Shown: positions 1 through 22,914 of the stretch, piece by piece
How positions within the stretch are numbered: position 1 is the first letter of the stretch
Layout: every line of letters starts with the position of its first letter
Assembly: GCA_023974075.1 (NCBI GenBank)
Contig: JAMFTG010000156.1
Location: 200,556 to 264,555 of the forward strand
Source of the DNA: Chaenocephalus aceratus
Taxonomy: Eukaryota; Chordata; Actinopteri; Perciformes; Channichthyidae
DNA length: 64,000 bases
Reading direction: 5' to 3'
Program-made: the position numbers and the translations under genes
Notes under the pieces: generated by a model
Databases searched by the model: none
Seen by the model: only the letters and a program-made list of their open reading frames with translations
Told to the model about the DNA's origin: nothing

Positions 1-159
1 GAAACTGTGCCTTGAAGCCATATCAAAATGTTGAATTGTTCATTCAGGGATTCATTTCAGAAATAAAACCAGCTTGAAATGCTATTCTGGTCTGTTGCTC
101 CTTTTAGTTTTAGTTTCTGTCACCTTGTAGGTGCTTGTACTGTTAAGTAACTTGAAAAT

Positions 160-263
160 AACCATAATAACCGACATGAAAAAATATCGTGATAAATATC
201 GTCTATCGTGATACTGCTTGAAAAATATCGTGATAATATATTTTTCAATATCGCCCACCCCTA
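160..263. repeat. AT-rich repeat remnant with ATCGTGATA motifs
   Basis: Several copies of ATATCGTGATA occur close together and the segment ends in CGCCCACCCCTAC, which looks like the terminus of a dispersed fish MITE. No matching opposite terminus is seen, so it is probably a fragment. Confidence 0.3.
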
Positions 264-280
264 CTTCAATTGCCAAAACT

Positions 281-1085
281 CAAGAAATTGTGTTTAGGAT
301 GCTACAGTGGTGGTATGAATGTTGCTTTCTGTCAAACGCCCTCGATCGCTCTCTTGAACAGCTGTTCTCTGGGTTTCAGGCAAACGACCAGTTTGTGAAA
401 CAGTATTCAACGTGGGTCCTGTATCATTGGTGTAAACTAGTTATGGTGGAAGTGGCTGTATATCTGATTTAATGGTACCAAATGTCCTTTATCCAGGTTG
501 TTTGTGTACATTTTTAAAACAGATGTTATGACTTTATTATGTAATTGTTTTGCCCAGATGTGTGACCTCTCACGATGCTCTTTCTTCAACAACTTAATTT
601 AGCTGCTAAAGTCACAATTACTTATACTTGATATACCTGACCTGACGAGTAGATTGTCTATAAATGGAATATTTGACAGCAGTTTAATTTAATTTTCAGT
701 GTGTTATCTTTTGTAAGTTACCATGACGCCCATACACTGCTGTGGGATTTTTGAATCTGGGTTTCTGATGTCTTATTGAGCCTGAAGCTGTTTCTACAGA
801 CAGCTGTTATCCCTCATGTTTGCAGATTGGATGCGATGAGATCAAGACGAGTGCGCTTGTCATTTTAGTTTTGCCACCTTTGACCATAAACCGATGCAGC
901 GTCGTAGTTTAAGAGTCTATTTGGGGTTAGTTGGGGTTTCTGTCTGCTCCTGATTCAGACTGGATGTGTTTATGGCCTCAGATTGAACTCCTTTACTTCT
1001 CCAACACACGAATGAACATGTACAAGATAGCTCTAAATCCACTGATATGTCAAACATCTTAAATGGAGTGAGCTTTTGTTATTGG
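281..1085. other. Intergenic, no gene seen
   Basis: Only short open frames without recognisable domains, and no tandem repeat. It may hold unrecognised old repeats. Confidence 0.5.
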
Positions 1086-1542
1086 GGGGGTTGTCCGGTG
1101 CCTTGCTCAAGGGCACCACGGCATTTTCATTTCATTTCTTTATTAGGGTCCCCATTAGCACTAGCATGAGCATTGGCTATTCTTCCTGGGGTCCTCACAC
1201 ACTCAAGACATACATAAACACACACACAACAAAATTAAAACAAAACATAATTTCATGCAATTTACAGTGAAATGAAGTGAAAACTAAAATGGTCATCCAA
1301 TTATCGCCATCCTAAGGCCAAACAAAAGTAAATACAAATAAGTGTACATAATAATATATGCATACATAGCCACAGCCACAGTTCAAATTTACTTTGTAAT
1401 ACTTAAAAAATTGTTTAGCAACCTTTTGAAATGTACTTGGCAGGGCAGGAGGTGAACTGGGACCTCTCCAAGTAGCAGTCCACACTCCATATTTTAGATC
1501 TGGTCGGCTCCAAGCCCCTTACCGACTGAGCCACTGCCGGAC
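1086..1542 (-). mobile_element. tRNA-derived SINE, reverse orientation, interrupted
   Basis: The reverse complement of 1439-1542 begins CCGGCAGTGGCTCAGTCGGT, an A-box-like tRNA head, and continues with GGAGTGTGGACTGCTACTTG. The reverse complement of 1086-1125 gives GTGGTGCCCTTGAGCAAGGC. Both segments occur contiguously in the better copy at 37878-38205. The 1126-1438 segment (starting TTTCATTTCATTTCTTTATT) is foreign and splits the SINE. Confidence 0.65.
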
Positions 1543-2616
1543 AAATAATTCACATAATATGAATATGAAGCAATTTAAAGAAAACCAATCAGGGATAATT
1601 AGCTTTTTAATCCTATTATTAAAAGCCTAAAGGTTTTAAACCATATTCTCACTGATCCATTTAAGCGAGAATAGGGAAAACACAAGGATGTACTAGCTTA
1701 TAATATATATTTTAGGAAGATAAATAATAACACGTTCATTTTGCAATCAAGTTGCCAGTGCCTAAATGACCTCAAACATAACGCGTATGTGCCATCACTG
1801 TAAACAAAACTGATTCTATATTTTAAACCGTTTATTGATTCGAACATAAATCAAAATATTGTCATTCATAAATGTTTCAGTCTGAAATATTTGACTAGTT
1901 GGTTTCAAACCGCCTTTTTTAAGGACGGTGAAATGTCTTTATTTAACCCATGGAAACTTGTATAAATAACAATAATTTAACCTCAACATATATTTTTTAA
2001 CATTTAGATTCCTGTTATTTTTGTTTATATTTGATTTGGTTTTTGATTGGATTCAGTACAGCCATCGTATACAAGTATCAAATAATAGTGAACTTGTCTG
2101 GTAAAGCTATTTGATATGGATTGTTTAGCTTCTTCAGATTACATAGTGAACATGTCACACACCTAAGAAAGCTATAGCTATTTTTATCAATAAGAATAGC
2201 TATTTTAAGAGTCTCTTCTTAAGAGCTGCTGTCTTCACAGAGGAACCTTTCTCTCGTGTTGCCCTCCGGCCTCTCGTGGTTTCCCTCTGTTGTGGAGTTT
2301 GACAAGCAGCTTTGTCTCGAGCTATAACGATGATGTTTTATCTGGCACCAGAACGGACTCTTTAATGTTCTGCTCTATTAAAAATGGTAAGTGCTTCTAA
2401 ATATGGACCTAGTAGTAGAATACTTGGTGTTGTGTCAGCATACCAAAAATGTATGTTTCTGGTGGTTGATTTTGGTTTAAAAAAAATTGTAAAATATATT
2501 TCTTTATGGTCATTGCTAACGACTTTAATTGTGATTCTGATAAACTGGCTAATTATTTCCTCCTTTTTTAAGCTGTTCATTAGTTGTCGTGGTCATTTCA
2601 TTCATTGTTAAACCTT
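1543..2616. other. AT-rich intergenic DNA, no gene seen
   Basis: No coding region, tandem repeat or recognisable transposon end was found in this stretch. Confidence 0.5.
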
Positions 2617-2804
2617 GAATGATGTCGGGCTGTTCGATTATGGCAAAAATCATAATCTCGATTATTTGGGTCAATAATTGATATCACGATTATTAAAAAA
2701 CGATTATCCATTTACTTTGAAAACATCCATTTATTGAAAAATGTATGTATGTTTTTAACAGTTGATTACCCTGAACTGTAAGTATAACTCAACTGAAAAA
2801 GCAA

Positions 2805-4052
2805 TAGATGAGAGTAACACCTACGTCACTTCCGGGCCAAAATTACGGCCACGCCCACTTTTGGGGGAAATCAAGAGAAGGGTCTAGCTGCGGACAGTGG
2901 AGGTTGAACCAAGCCCCCAGGAGTGCGCCGGAGTCTTGTGGCCAAACGGCGGTACTACACTTCCTTTGTGGTCTCTAACTCGTTGGATACTTTTTTTTAA
3001 ACTAAATAAACTACCCAGTATGAACGTTCCCGGGTAGCAGTTCTCTTCCCTCCCTTCAATCTAACCCTTCCCTTCCCCCCATCCTAACCCTAACCATCCC
3101 TACCTTTTTACCTAATCCTAATCTTCCTTCCTCCCTCCTAAACCCCAAAACCTCTCCTACTGTAAGAAATTAAAATCAATGTTTATACTACATGGGCTGT
3201 ATGATGTAAATCTCGTCAATTCGCTTTTAACGGTGGTGCCTCTCAGCCACCGTAGTGTTGTGTCAGGTGGGCGTGTCGTGTACCGCCGTGTACTGGCCGC
3301 GGCCGCAGCTAGACCATATTGGAAACCAACGCTGTCATTTGAACGGCGGTCGATACAAATTCTGAAGTTTTTGCCAATCCGATCAAAACATTTTGAAAAC
3401 TGTGGATTTTTGGATCTTCAAAGAGCTCGATTACGATGGCCAGTCAGGCAAACGATTACATTCGATCGTTGGTAATCGACAATCGGTCTTGATATATGGT
3501 TAAATTAAAATCAGTAGGCGAGGCTGTAATTTCTCCAGCTGTTACTCTCATGAGCGAGGTGGAACGTAATAGTTTTAACATGCCAAAAAGCTGCTGTGTC
3601 GTTTATTGCACCTCAAACATTAAAAATAATCCAGAGTTCAGTGTTTCTGTTCTTCCTCTGAGAAGAAAGGACGGTGACAGAAGAGCTCTGTGGCTTCAGG
3701 CTCGATCGCCGTTCAAATGACAGCGTTGCTTCCCCCAAAAGTGGGCGGGGCCGTAAAGTGACGTAGATGTTCCTCTCATCTATGAAAATCGATAGCCTAC
3801 TGCTACATTTAACCACATATCGAGCCCGATCGTCGATTTCTAATGGCTTAATGCAATTGGTTGCCCGTCTGGCCATTGGAATCGGGCTCTTTGAAGATCC
3901 AAAAATCTCCCGTTTTCTTACATTTCTGATCGGATTGGCAAAAACTTCATAATTTATATTGACCGCCGTTCAACTGACAGCGTTGTTTCCCCCCAAAAGT
4001 GGGCGGAGCTGTTATTTTTGCCCGGAAGTGACGCATTTGTTACTCTCATCTA
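2805..4052. mobile_element. Nested THAP-type DNA transposon remnant with about 65-bp inverted ends
   Basis: The left end TAGATGAGAGTAAC, followed by CACTTCCGGGCC and GCCACGCCCACTTTTGGGGG, is mirrored at the right end (CCCCCCAAAAGTGGGCGG, CCCGGAAGTGACGC, GTTACTCTCATCTA). A further inverted unit lies at about 3727-3785. It sits inside the GGGCTG hAT MITE and carries a THAP-domain fragment at 3580-3720. The family (P-like or Kolobok-like) is inferred from the THAP domain only. Confidence 0.6.
3580..3720 (+). pseudogene. THAP zinc-finger domain fragment
   Basis: The reading frame from the ATG at 3580 gives MPKSCCVVYCTSN and later RRALWLQA. This resembles the start of a C2CH THAP DNA-binding domain, with its first two cysteines and the conserved W. 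The frame stops at 3720, before the rest of the domain, so no functional protein is expected. THAP domains are found in P-element and Kolobok transposases and in host genes; the inverted-repeat context favours a transposase remnant. Confidence 0.55.
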
Positions 4053-4088
4053 TACAAAAAAAATAAATAAATCGTTTTATTTTGATTA

Positions 4089-4391
4089 CCGTACTTTTCG
4101 GACTATAAGCTAGCTTTTTGTACAGCTAACGGCCACTAGGGAACCTCCTAAATCTATGGATTTTACAGGTAAAATTAACCACCTTTAACACTACGGGGCT
4201 CTATGACCGGTCCGCGCCCGCCACCTTTAAGCGGCGGGCTCCAGCAGGAAAAGCTGGAGGCCGGAAAAGAGCGAGACAGGTAGCGCGCCAAAGTAAAAGT
4301 GGAACCGAGAGACGGAACGAGAGCAAGACAGACGGACAATGTAGCTGCTGCTGCTTATATGCAGGTGCGCTTCACAGTCCGAAAAGTACGG
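4089..4391. mobile_element. 303-bp MITE with TA target duplication
   Basis: The terminal inverted repeats are CCGTACTTTTCGGACT and AGTCCGAAAAGTACGG. TA dinucleotides flank both ends (4087-4088, 4392-4393), which suggests a Tc1/mariner-type target duplication. It is nested in the hAT MITE at 2625-4463. Confidence 0.8.
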
Positions 4392-4471
4392 TATGTTGTT
4401 TTCATAATCGTTGCAAGCTAAAATCGTAATTGCGATTAAAATACGATTAATTGAGCAGCCCTAGAATGATG

Positions 4472-5482
4472 TTGACCAAATCTCTTTTTAAGTGTCTTTC
4501 TTTATTGGTAAGAGTCTATTTATAAATATCATATTTGCTAATGCAGTTTTTCAGATTTCCCCAAATTGATAAGGCCATATTTGGTGTATGTGTCTTTGAC
4601 AAGTTTTAGAGTTTACATTTTGAAATAGATAAAACATGTTATTTAAACATCCTGATTATTGCAAGCCAATGTATTTCTTGAAGATGAAATGAAACCTGCT
4701 AATTCATATAATCTTTGCAACACACACGGAAGCACTTTCCCTCCCTCGTCTTCTGCTTTTGTCTCTCAGCCGACAGCCTTCTGCTTCAAAACCCTGCGGA
4801 GTAGCAGCGGAAGTTAGATGAATATCTGCACTTCACAAAACCTTGAAGTACAAAAGAGTCACGGTGAATCTCTGGGAAGGAAGATAACAGATAAAAGACC
4901 CTGTCTGTCGTCTTTGTGACTGTACCAGCGCTTCGTGTCTTGCGTTATGCTTCGTTCTCACATCTTATCGGTGCTGTTGGCGTGATAAATGAACACCACA
5001 TACAGAGGTGTTTGATAGAAGTCTGCACCAGAAATACTGCAGTTAGCTAATTAACCTAATAGACCTGGCATAGCATCGGTCCCTCGTGTGATGAGCTGCA
5101 GATCGATCCTTTTACTGCCCGGTGGTCTTGAATGTCTTAGTGTAAATTCAAGGTCTGTTTTTCCATGTTGAACTGCTCTTTCCTGACACGGCGGCTCCAC
5201 GCTTTGGGCAGCATTTTGGGAGAATTTGCATGAGCTTTCTTGGCTTCAGCCGGCATGCCATCTGGGCCGGCAGCGTGTCCATCGCTGGGAGGAATATTGG
5301 CCTTTTTTTATCTCATGTTTACAGGGATGGTTTTGTTTTGTGCTCTTCATGAAGGGTTGTGTTTTTCTTGCAAGTGAATTTTCTCTGTTGATATCAGGGT
5401 GTAGCCATGTTTAACCTGCTTATGAAACTAACCACAGTTCATACATCCTCTATGCCATCCTACTATTAAAGAGGACATGTCC
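4472..5482. other. Intergenic, no gene seen
   Basis: Mixed-composition DNA without convincing coding sequence or repeats. Confidence 0.5.
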
Positions 5483-5903
5483 TGCTGATGTTCAGGTGTA
5501 TATCAGTATGTAGCGTCTCTACTTTAAAGAGTCCTCTCCTGCTGATGTTCAGGTGTATATCAGTATGTAGTGTCTCTACTTTAAAGAGTCCTCTCCTGCT
5601 GATGTTCTGGTGTATATCAGTATGTAGTGTCTCTACTTTAAAGAGTCCTCTCCTGCTGATGTTCTGGTGTATATCAGTATGTAGCGTCTCCACTTTAAAG
5701 AGTCCTCTCCTGCTGATGTTCAGGTGTATATCAGTATGTAGTGTCTCTACTTTAAAGAGTCCTCTCCTGCTGATGTTCAGGTGTATATCAGTATGTAGTG
5801 TCTCTACTTTAAAGAGTCCTCTCCTGCTGATGTTCAGGTGTATATCAGTATGTAGTGTCTCTACTTTAAAGAGTCCTCTCCTGCTGATGTTCAGGTGTAT
5901 TTA
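5483..5903. repeat. 57-bp satellite, block 1 (about 7 copies)
   Basis: Units of 57 bp read GTGTATATCAGTATGTAGTG / TCTCTACTTTAAAGAGTCCT / CTCCTGCTGATGTTCAG. The same unit forms the large blocks at 46511-48237 and 60704-63145. As 57 is a multiple of 3, open frames run through the array and encode a 19-residue repeat; these are not genes. Confidence 0.95.
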
Positions 5904-8215
5904 CATTTTGAACTCAAAGACCTGTACTTTCTACTTCTTACATGTTGAACACAAATACCTGTACTTTCTACTTCTCACATGTTGAACTCAAATACCTGTA
6001 CTTTCTACTTCTTACATGTTGAACCCAAATACCTGTACTTTCTACTTCTCACATGTTGAACTCAAATACCTGTACTTTCTACTTCTTACATGTTGAACAC
6101 AAATACCTGTACTTTCTACTTCTTACATGTTGAACCCAAATACCTGTACTTTCTACTTCTCACATGTTGAACACAAATACCTGTACTTTCTACTTCTTAC
6201 ATGTTGAACCCAAAACCTGTACTTTCTACTTCTCACATGTTGAACCCAAATACCTGTACTTTCTACTTCTTACATGTTGAACCCAAACCTGTACTTTCTA
6301 CTTCTTACATGTTGAACTCAAATACCTGTACTTTCTACTTCTTACATGTTGAACACAAATACCTGTACTTTCTACTTCTTACATGTTGAACACAAATACC
6401 TGTACTTTCTACTTCTTACATCTTGAACACAAATACCTGTACTTTCTACTTCTTACATGTTGAACTCAAATACCTGTACTTTCTACTTCTCACATGTTGA
6501 ACTCAAATACCTGTACTTTCTACTTCTTACATGTTGAACACAAATACCTGTACTTTCTACTTCTTACATGTTGAACACAAATACCTGTACTTTCTACGTC
6601 TTACATGTTGAACACAAATACCTGTACTTTCTACTTCTCACATGTTGAACACAAATACCTGTACTTTCTACTTCTTACATGTTGAACCCAAATACCTGTA
6701 CTTTCTACTTCTCACATGTTGAACCCAAATACCTGTACTTTCTACTTCTTACATGTTGAACCCAAATACCTGTACTTTCTACTTCTCACATGTTGAACAC
6801 AAATACCTGTACTTTCTACTTCTTACATGTTGAACCCAAATACCTGTACTTTCTACTTCTTACATGTTGAACTCAAATACCTGTACTTTCTACTTCTTAC
6901 ATGTTGAACCCAAATACCTGTACTTTCTACTTCTTACATGTTGAACTCAAATACCTGTACTTTCTACTTCTCACATGTTGAACTCAAATACCTGTACTTT
7001 CTACTTCTTACATGTTGAACTCAAATACCTGTACTCTCTACTTCTTACATGTTGAACTCAAATACCTGTACTCTCTACTTCTTACATGTTGAACTCAAAT
7101 ACCTGTACTTTCTACTTCTCACATGTTGAACTCAAATACCTGTACTTTCTACTTCTTACATGTTGAACTCAAATACCTGTACTCTCTACTTCTTACATGT
7201 AGAACTCAAATACCTGTACTCTCTACTTCTTACTGAACTCAAATACCTGTACCTGTACTTTCTACTTCTTACATGTTGAACACAAATACCTGTACTTTCT
7301 ACTTCTCACATGTTGAACTCAAATATCTGAACTTTCTACTTCTTACATGTTGAACACAAATACCTGTACTTTCTACTTCTTACATGTTGAACACGAATAC
7401 CTGTACTTTCTACTTCTTACATGTTGAACTCAAATACCTGTACTTTCTACTTCTTACATGTTGAACTCAAATACCTGTACTTTCTACTTCTCACATGTTG
7501 AACACAAATACCTGTACTTTCTACTTCTTACATGTTGAACACAAATACCTGTACTTTCTACTTCTTACATGTTGAACCCAAATACCTGTACTTTCTACTT
7601 CTTACATGTGGAACCCAAATACCTGTACTTTCTACTTCTTACATGTTGAACTCAAATACCTGTACTTTCTACTTCTTACATGTTGAACTCAAATACCTGT
7701 ACTTTCTACTTCTTACATGTTGAACCCAAATACCTGTACTTTCTACTTCTCACATGTTGAACACAAATACCTGTACTTTCTACTTCTTACATGTTGAACT
7801 CAAATACCTGTACTTTCTACTTCTTAAATGTTGAACCCAAATACCTGTACTTTCTACTTCTCACATGTTGAACTCAAATATCTGTACTTTCTACTTCTTA
7901 CATGTTGAACTCAAATATCTGTACTTTCTACTTCTTACATGTTGAACCCAAATACCTGTACTTTCTACTTCTTACATGTTGAACTCAAATTCCTGTACTT
8001 TCTACTTCTTACATGTTGAACCCAAATACCTGTACTTTCTACTTCTTACATGTTGAACTCAAATACCTGTACTTTCTACTTCTTACATGTTGAACTCAAA
8101 TTCCTGTACTTTCTACTTCTTACATGTTGAACCCAAATACCTGTACTTTCTACTTCTTACTTGTTGAACTCAAATACCTGAACTTTATACTTCTTACATG
8201 TTGAACTCAAATACC
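5904..8215. repeat. 37-bp minisatellite (about 62 copies)
   Basis: The unit is CTGTACTTTCTACTTCTTAC followed by ATGTTGAACACAAATAC, with variation mainly at AACAC/AACTC/AACCC and TTAC/TCAC. It directly abuts the 57-bp satellite on its left. On the right it merges into an ACTTGAGTAAA-type dispersed element, from which it may have been amplified. Confidence 0.95.
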
Positions 8216-8330
8216 TTCAAAGCCTCTTTACTTTTACTTGAGTAAAGAAGTTTAGTGAGTACTCGTAAAACACGAGTATCTGAACTTCTACTTGAGTAAA
8301 GGAAGTGTGTACTTTTGCCATCTCTGGCAG
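8216..8330. repeat. Dispersed ACTTGAGTAAAG element terminus
   Basis: TTTTACTTGAGTAAAGAAG, ACTCGTAAAACACGAGT and CTTCTACTTGAGTAAAG recur within 100 bp and the segment ends in TTTTGCCATCTCTGG, as in a common fish dispersed repeat. It lies just upstream of the first coding exon of the dnajc5g-like gene. Confidence 0.5.
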
Positions 8331-8446
8331 TGTTTTGGGATGGCTGCTAAGCTGTGCAACATGGCGGTTACAAAATGCAGTATTTAGTCTCTAATTCTTC
8401 CGCAACATTTCATAACTTGACTGTATATTCTTTTATGTGATCTTAG

Positions 8447-18800
<10,354 letters not shown>

Positions 18801-19674
18801 GGTGGGCACTTAAAGCCTCTCGGCCCCCTCCATAGAACTCAAGTTATGGAGGAGTATTCGTGCAAATTAAACTTCTGCATGTGCTCTGAAAATCTCTTAA
18901 GTCCCGTTTCCACTTCCAGCCTCTCACCTGGCTCAGATGTGATTTTTTTTTCGCCAACATTTTTGAAAAATCATCCTGGGCTCGGCTTGGCAAACATTCC
19001 TGGTACTAATCCGTTCTTAACCTCCCATTACAACCACTAAGGATGTGACACCCTCCATTTCGGACGTTTGGAGCCTTTCCTGGTTACATTCATTCCCCTT
19101 CAACTTGTCTTGGAGTTTTCCTCGAAAAAAGAAAAACTAGCAGGGTTTCTGGGGATGTGGAATTGGATGCTATTTGTGACGTTTACATCAGAAGCCAGCA
19201 GCACGACGACGTGGGTGTGGAGGATTTCCTTTTTATTTCCTCTCCATCTCCCTTAAGTCGAACAATTGCATTCAGTTAATTGTTGCATTGACACCTTTCA
19301 AACAAGCTCTTGAGATGCCAAGTGCGTTGGTTCAGAATATCCTTTTGAAGAAAACATTTTGAATCTGGAGGCGACCACATTTCTCATGAACGGAGGAACT
19401 GAGGAGGTGGGGGGGGACAGAAGACATGCGACGCAGCAGCAGAGACTGCCTGCCTGACTTACTGCTGGATTAAGATTTTGATGTTTTAATGTCTGAGCCA
19501 AAACCTGGAGCTGGAGCTTTGCAGCATGGATCGGGAGTCGAGTCTTTCCTCCCCAACATGCATGCATTTTTTCCCCCCGAATGCATGCCAACCCATTCTG
19601 TACAGCACTGGAATACTACAGTCTCCAATCCATCCCACAACAATGAAGAACTATCTACATGCAGACTCTGGTTG

Positions 19675-19675
<1 letters not shown>
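18801..19675. other. Downstream of dnajc5g: probable 3' UTR and flank
   Basis: No further coding exon recognised. No decisive poly(A) site was assigned. Confidence 0.4.
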
Positions 19676-19725
<50 letters not shown>

Positions 19726-19900
19726 CAGACAAAAACACACATAGACACACACCACACCAATAATAAGATAATACACACACAGATACACACATACTCTCAC
19801 CCACAGATGATACACACTCACACACCTATTACACACAGATAAACCACACATACATTTAGTACATACAGACAAAACCCCCACACACACACACACACTCGTA
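19676..19900. repeat. AC-rich repeat with ordered variants, copy 1
   Basis: A pure AC run is followed by AATAATAAGATAATAC, CACCCACAGATGATACACAC and CAGATAAACCACACATA in that order. The same order recurs at 26788-26935, so it is a duplicated segment, not just simple sequence. Confidence 0.85.
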
Positions 19901-20448
19901 CCAGCCCGTATGTCATCGTGTGCCATCCTTGGATAAAAAAAAAAAACCAACCCCCGAGATAATCTACGGACTAAATGGACAATAACAGATAACATTTTAT
20001 TACTTAGTCATGTGTTGTTAGGTCGTTGCGCTCCTTGCAGCCAGACTATATGTTATAGACGCTCCATGTAGTCAGCCATCCCATAATAATATCTGGAAAG
20101 CCATTTCCTCTGTAAGCCACAGTTCAGTTTGTCAAAGTTGTTTGCACATTATGCATTTGGGGTCTATGCCCCTTGCAAAGCGGGTCTGTTACACTTGGGT
20201 TTCTTTTAATCTTTTAAACTCGGTTCAGGGCGTTTCATCTTTTAATTTGTAACCTCTTATTACCAGAGCAACACGTAACACATGCACTAACTATCTATCC
20301 TCTCAGGTCCAGATTCACTTAGACTGCATTGCAAGGGGAATCGTATCTAATTTGATGAAAACTCTTATTAATAGCATTTTTAGTTTTCGTTCAATTTTTA
20401 TTTGTAGAATCATTTGGGATTGAAATTGGATGGAGGATTCTTCATGAG

Positions 20449-21432
20449 GTGCGTTCACACCTGCCTCGTATAGTCCGGTTGATTCGAACCCTGGTGCGGT
20501 TAGCCGCTTGGTGCGGTTCGTTTGGGTCGGTGTGAACGCAGACCTCTGAAGTGAACTAAACAACCGGACTCTGGTCCGCTAAAAGAGGTGGTCTCGGAGC
20601 GCTTGCTTGCGAACTCTGGAGCGGTTCATCGCTGAACATAAGAAGCGTAGTATTTACGAGTCACAAGAACGCTGATATCTTCAAAATCTTTAGCGAAAGA
20701 GTCTTTCAAGACATCCGCGGTTGTTAATTAAAGAGTGAAGCAGGATGAAGTGTTGAACAGTGTCGTGTAAAGTAAAAATTCTACGTCAGCTATAAAAGTC
20801 AGAACACCTGTCGTCGGTGAGACTCCTGACTGCAGAACGTCTCATTATATGTGTTATAATTAGGGTTGCCAGAAACTGACCATGATAAAAATCGATTATT
20901 CGGCAGCCCTGGCGAATAATAATCGATTATTATTCGGCAGCCCTGGCGAATAATAATCGATTATTTTTTACACGAGCGACCGTGTAAAAAAATTACATAA
21001 ATAATAATAAAAAAATATATAAATAAAATCGATTTTTAAAAATAATATTCGATTATGGAGACTGTAACGAATAATCACTGGCATTCCTAGTTATAATGTT
21101 TTTTAACGGACGTTGTCTGATTAGATAATCATATGCGCGGGCCGTGTCTGTTGGTCTCCAGATTAACAGCAGCATGATAATAACCTGCCGAAAGTGCCGA
21201 TGCTCCATGGCGGAGGCTCCGGTAGAAATAGTCGGGATTTGCGTTTTTACCCCCTTAATGTCTGACCAATGGTTGAACAGCATTTCCGTGCACATGACTT
21301 GTGTTTAAAGCTTTATAGGCCGTTTGAGTGTTGCCTGTGTGAACGCAAACCGAACCTTCTGAGAAATGAAACAATGTAACAAACTGTCGTCTGGTGCGCA
21401 CCAGAGAAGCGGACTATTAGGTGTGAATGAAC
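20449..21432. mobile_element. Probable DNA-transposon remnant with GTTCACACCT ends
   Basis: TGCGTTCACACCTG near the left edge and AGGTGTGAATGAAC on the right are imperfect inverted ends. A second repeat built of ATAATAATCGATTATT units lies within (about 20865-21090). The boundaries are approximate. Confidence 0.45.
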
Positions 21433-21579
21433 AAGATTCCCTTTTATGCTTTATATCGGTTTCTGTGCATGTCAATGGTCTGCAAAGGCTCAAATGAAGG
21501 CAGAAACGCCTCCATTGGACTCCTTTGTTTACTCCAACACATTGTACGTAATAGGCTAAGGGGCGGGACATCTTAACAT

Positions 21580-22201
21580 CTTACACACCGAGCCGATTTT
21601 CGGAGTCGATAGATGTCGGGCCGTCGATGAGCGTCATGTCATGTCGCCCTACTCCGATTGGTGTGTCCTGCACGTCGTGTCTTTTCGGCCGTGCCGACAC
21701 CTTCCGCCGCCGATTCCACATGTCAAATCGGGAGGCCGTCGGCCTAATAAATCACTCTGATTGGCTGTTCAGCTAGCGAATCAGAGCATGAGAAGCGAAA
21801 TGGAAGTGAGGGACCCAAACAAACTATTAAGAAGGCAAACCTGAGATTTCATTGAACTCCAGCTCTCGACGCAGGTTCGGGAAAGCCCCGTGAGCTTCTC
21901 GCTGTAGAGTGAACATGGAACGCACACGCTATTTAGTTTATATCACGCAGTCTGTTCTTCTCTCGGTGTATCACGCAGTCTGTCTTCCGGTTGTTGCCTC
22001 TTTTGAATGACGAATACACACTACCGCCGCCTGCTGGTAAGGAGAGTTATTGCCACTCACGCATGCGCAGTTCGTACGTGCTTCTTGGCCGTCGGCTGAA
22101 GTCTTTGCGGTGTGTTCCAGTGCGACACATGGCCAAGACGCAGAGACGCGAGGCCACGTTCTGTCGGGACGTGTTCTTTGGTGTCAGTTTTGGTGTGTAA
22201 G
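21580..22201. mobile_element. Probable MITE with CTTACACACCG ends
   Basis: CTTACACACCGAG at the left and GGTGTGTAAG at the right are inverted. The interior holds two GTATCACGCAGTCTGT copies. No transposase coding seen. Confidence 0.5.
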
Positions 22202-22635
22202 GAGCTTTAGAATAAGTCCTCTGTAAGTTCTGCATAAATCCCCCCCCCCCGGCTTCCTGTCTAATTGACAGTGATGCGCTTGAACTATAAACAGCAGTGA
22301 CTGAGCAGAACATTTTTGATGTCATGTTGGTGTCTATTCGCCTGAATTCCCTGTAAATAGAGTGTAACATAATCACATTTACATACATGTACTTTAAACC
22401 CTAGCTTTCCATTTCTAGTGTTGGTTGGTTCCTTTCTGTTGCCACCCTTTAGTGAATCTGGATCTGTGAGATGTCGGTGGTCTGACTCAAAAACACACAT
22501 TTCTGCTCACTTCGTACACCTCTCAAAATGTAAAACTCTGGTCTTTCGCATATTCCCTTTGGATCCTGGTCTACTAATTAAAAAGCATTTGCACATCACT
22601 CACAGGTACTTTTCAAAAAGCCGTATCCTCTGTTG

Positions 22636-22914
22636 GGGCTGCTCAATTAATCGTATTTTAATCGCAATTATGATTTTGGCTTGCAACGATTATGAAAACA
22701 ACATAATCTAAATAGAACGATTATTATTATTTATTTTTTATTGGTTTTTCAGTTGAATTATACGTAAAGTTCAGGGTAATCAACTGTTAAAAACATACTG
22801 TTCACATTTTTCTTTTCAATAAATGTATGTTTCCAAAGTAAATCGTTTTTTAATAATCGTGATTTCAATTATTGACCCAAATAATTATGATTTTTGCCAT
22901 AATCGAGCAGCCCT
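22636..22914. mobile_element. hAT-type MITE (GGGCTGCTC family), uninterrupted copy
   Basis: Ends GGGCTGCTCAATTAATCG and ATAATCGAGCAGCCC. It is the undisrupted relative of the nested copy at 2625-4463, in the opposite orientation. Confidence 0.85.

Larger units (their letters stand above)
2625..4463. mobile_element. hAT-type MITE with two nested insertions
   Basis: The ends read GGGCTGTTCGATTATGG on the left and AATTGAGCAGCCCTA on the right. An 8-bp target duplication GAATGATG flanks it (2617-2624 and 4464-4471), the hallmark of hAT transposition. An uninterrupted 279-bp relative lies at 22636-22914 in the opposite orientation. Comparing the two shows foreign inserts at 2805-4052 and 4089-4391. 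Confidence 0.8.

Noticed and set aside
5466..5985. 19-residue repeat protein (MFRCISVCSVSTLKSPLLL) on both strands
   Set aside because: The 57-bp satellite unit is a multiple of three, so frames stay open by chance; no start context, signal or conserved neighbour supports translation.
5904..8215. CRISPR-like array
   Set aside because: Units are contiguous without unique spacers and the DNA is eukaryotic; it is a minisatellite.
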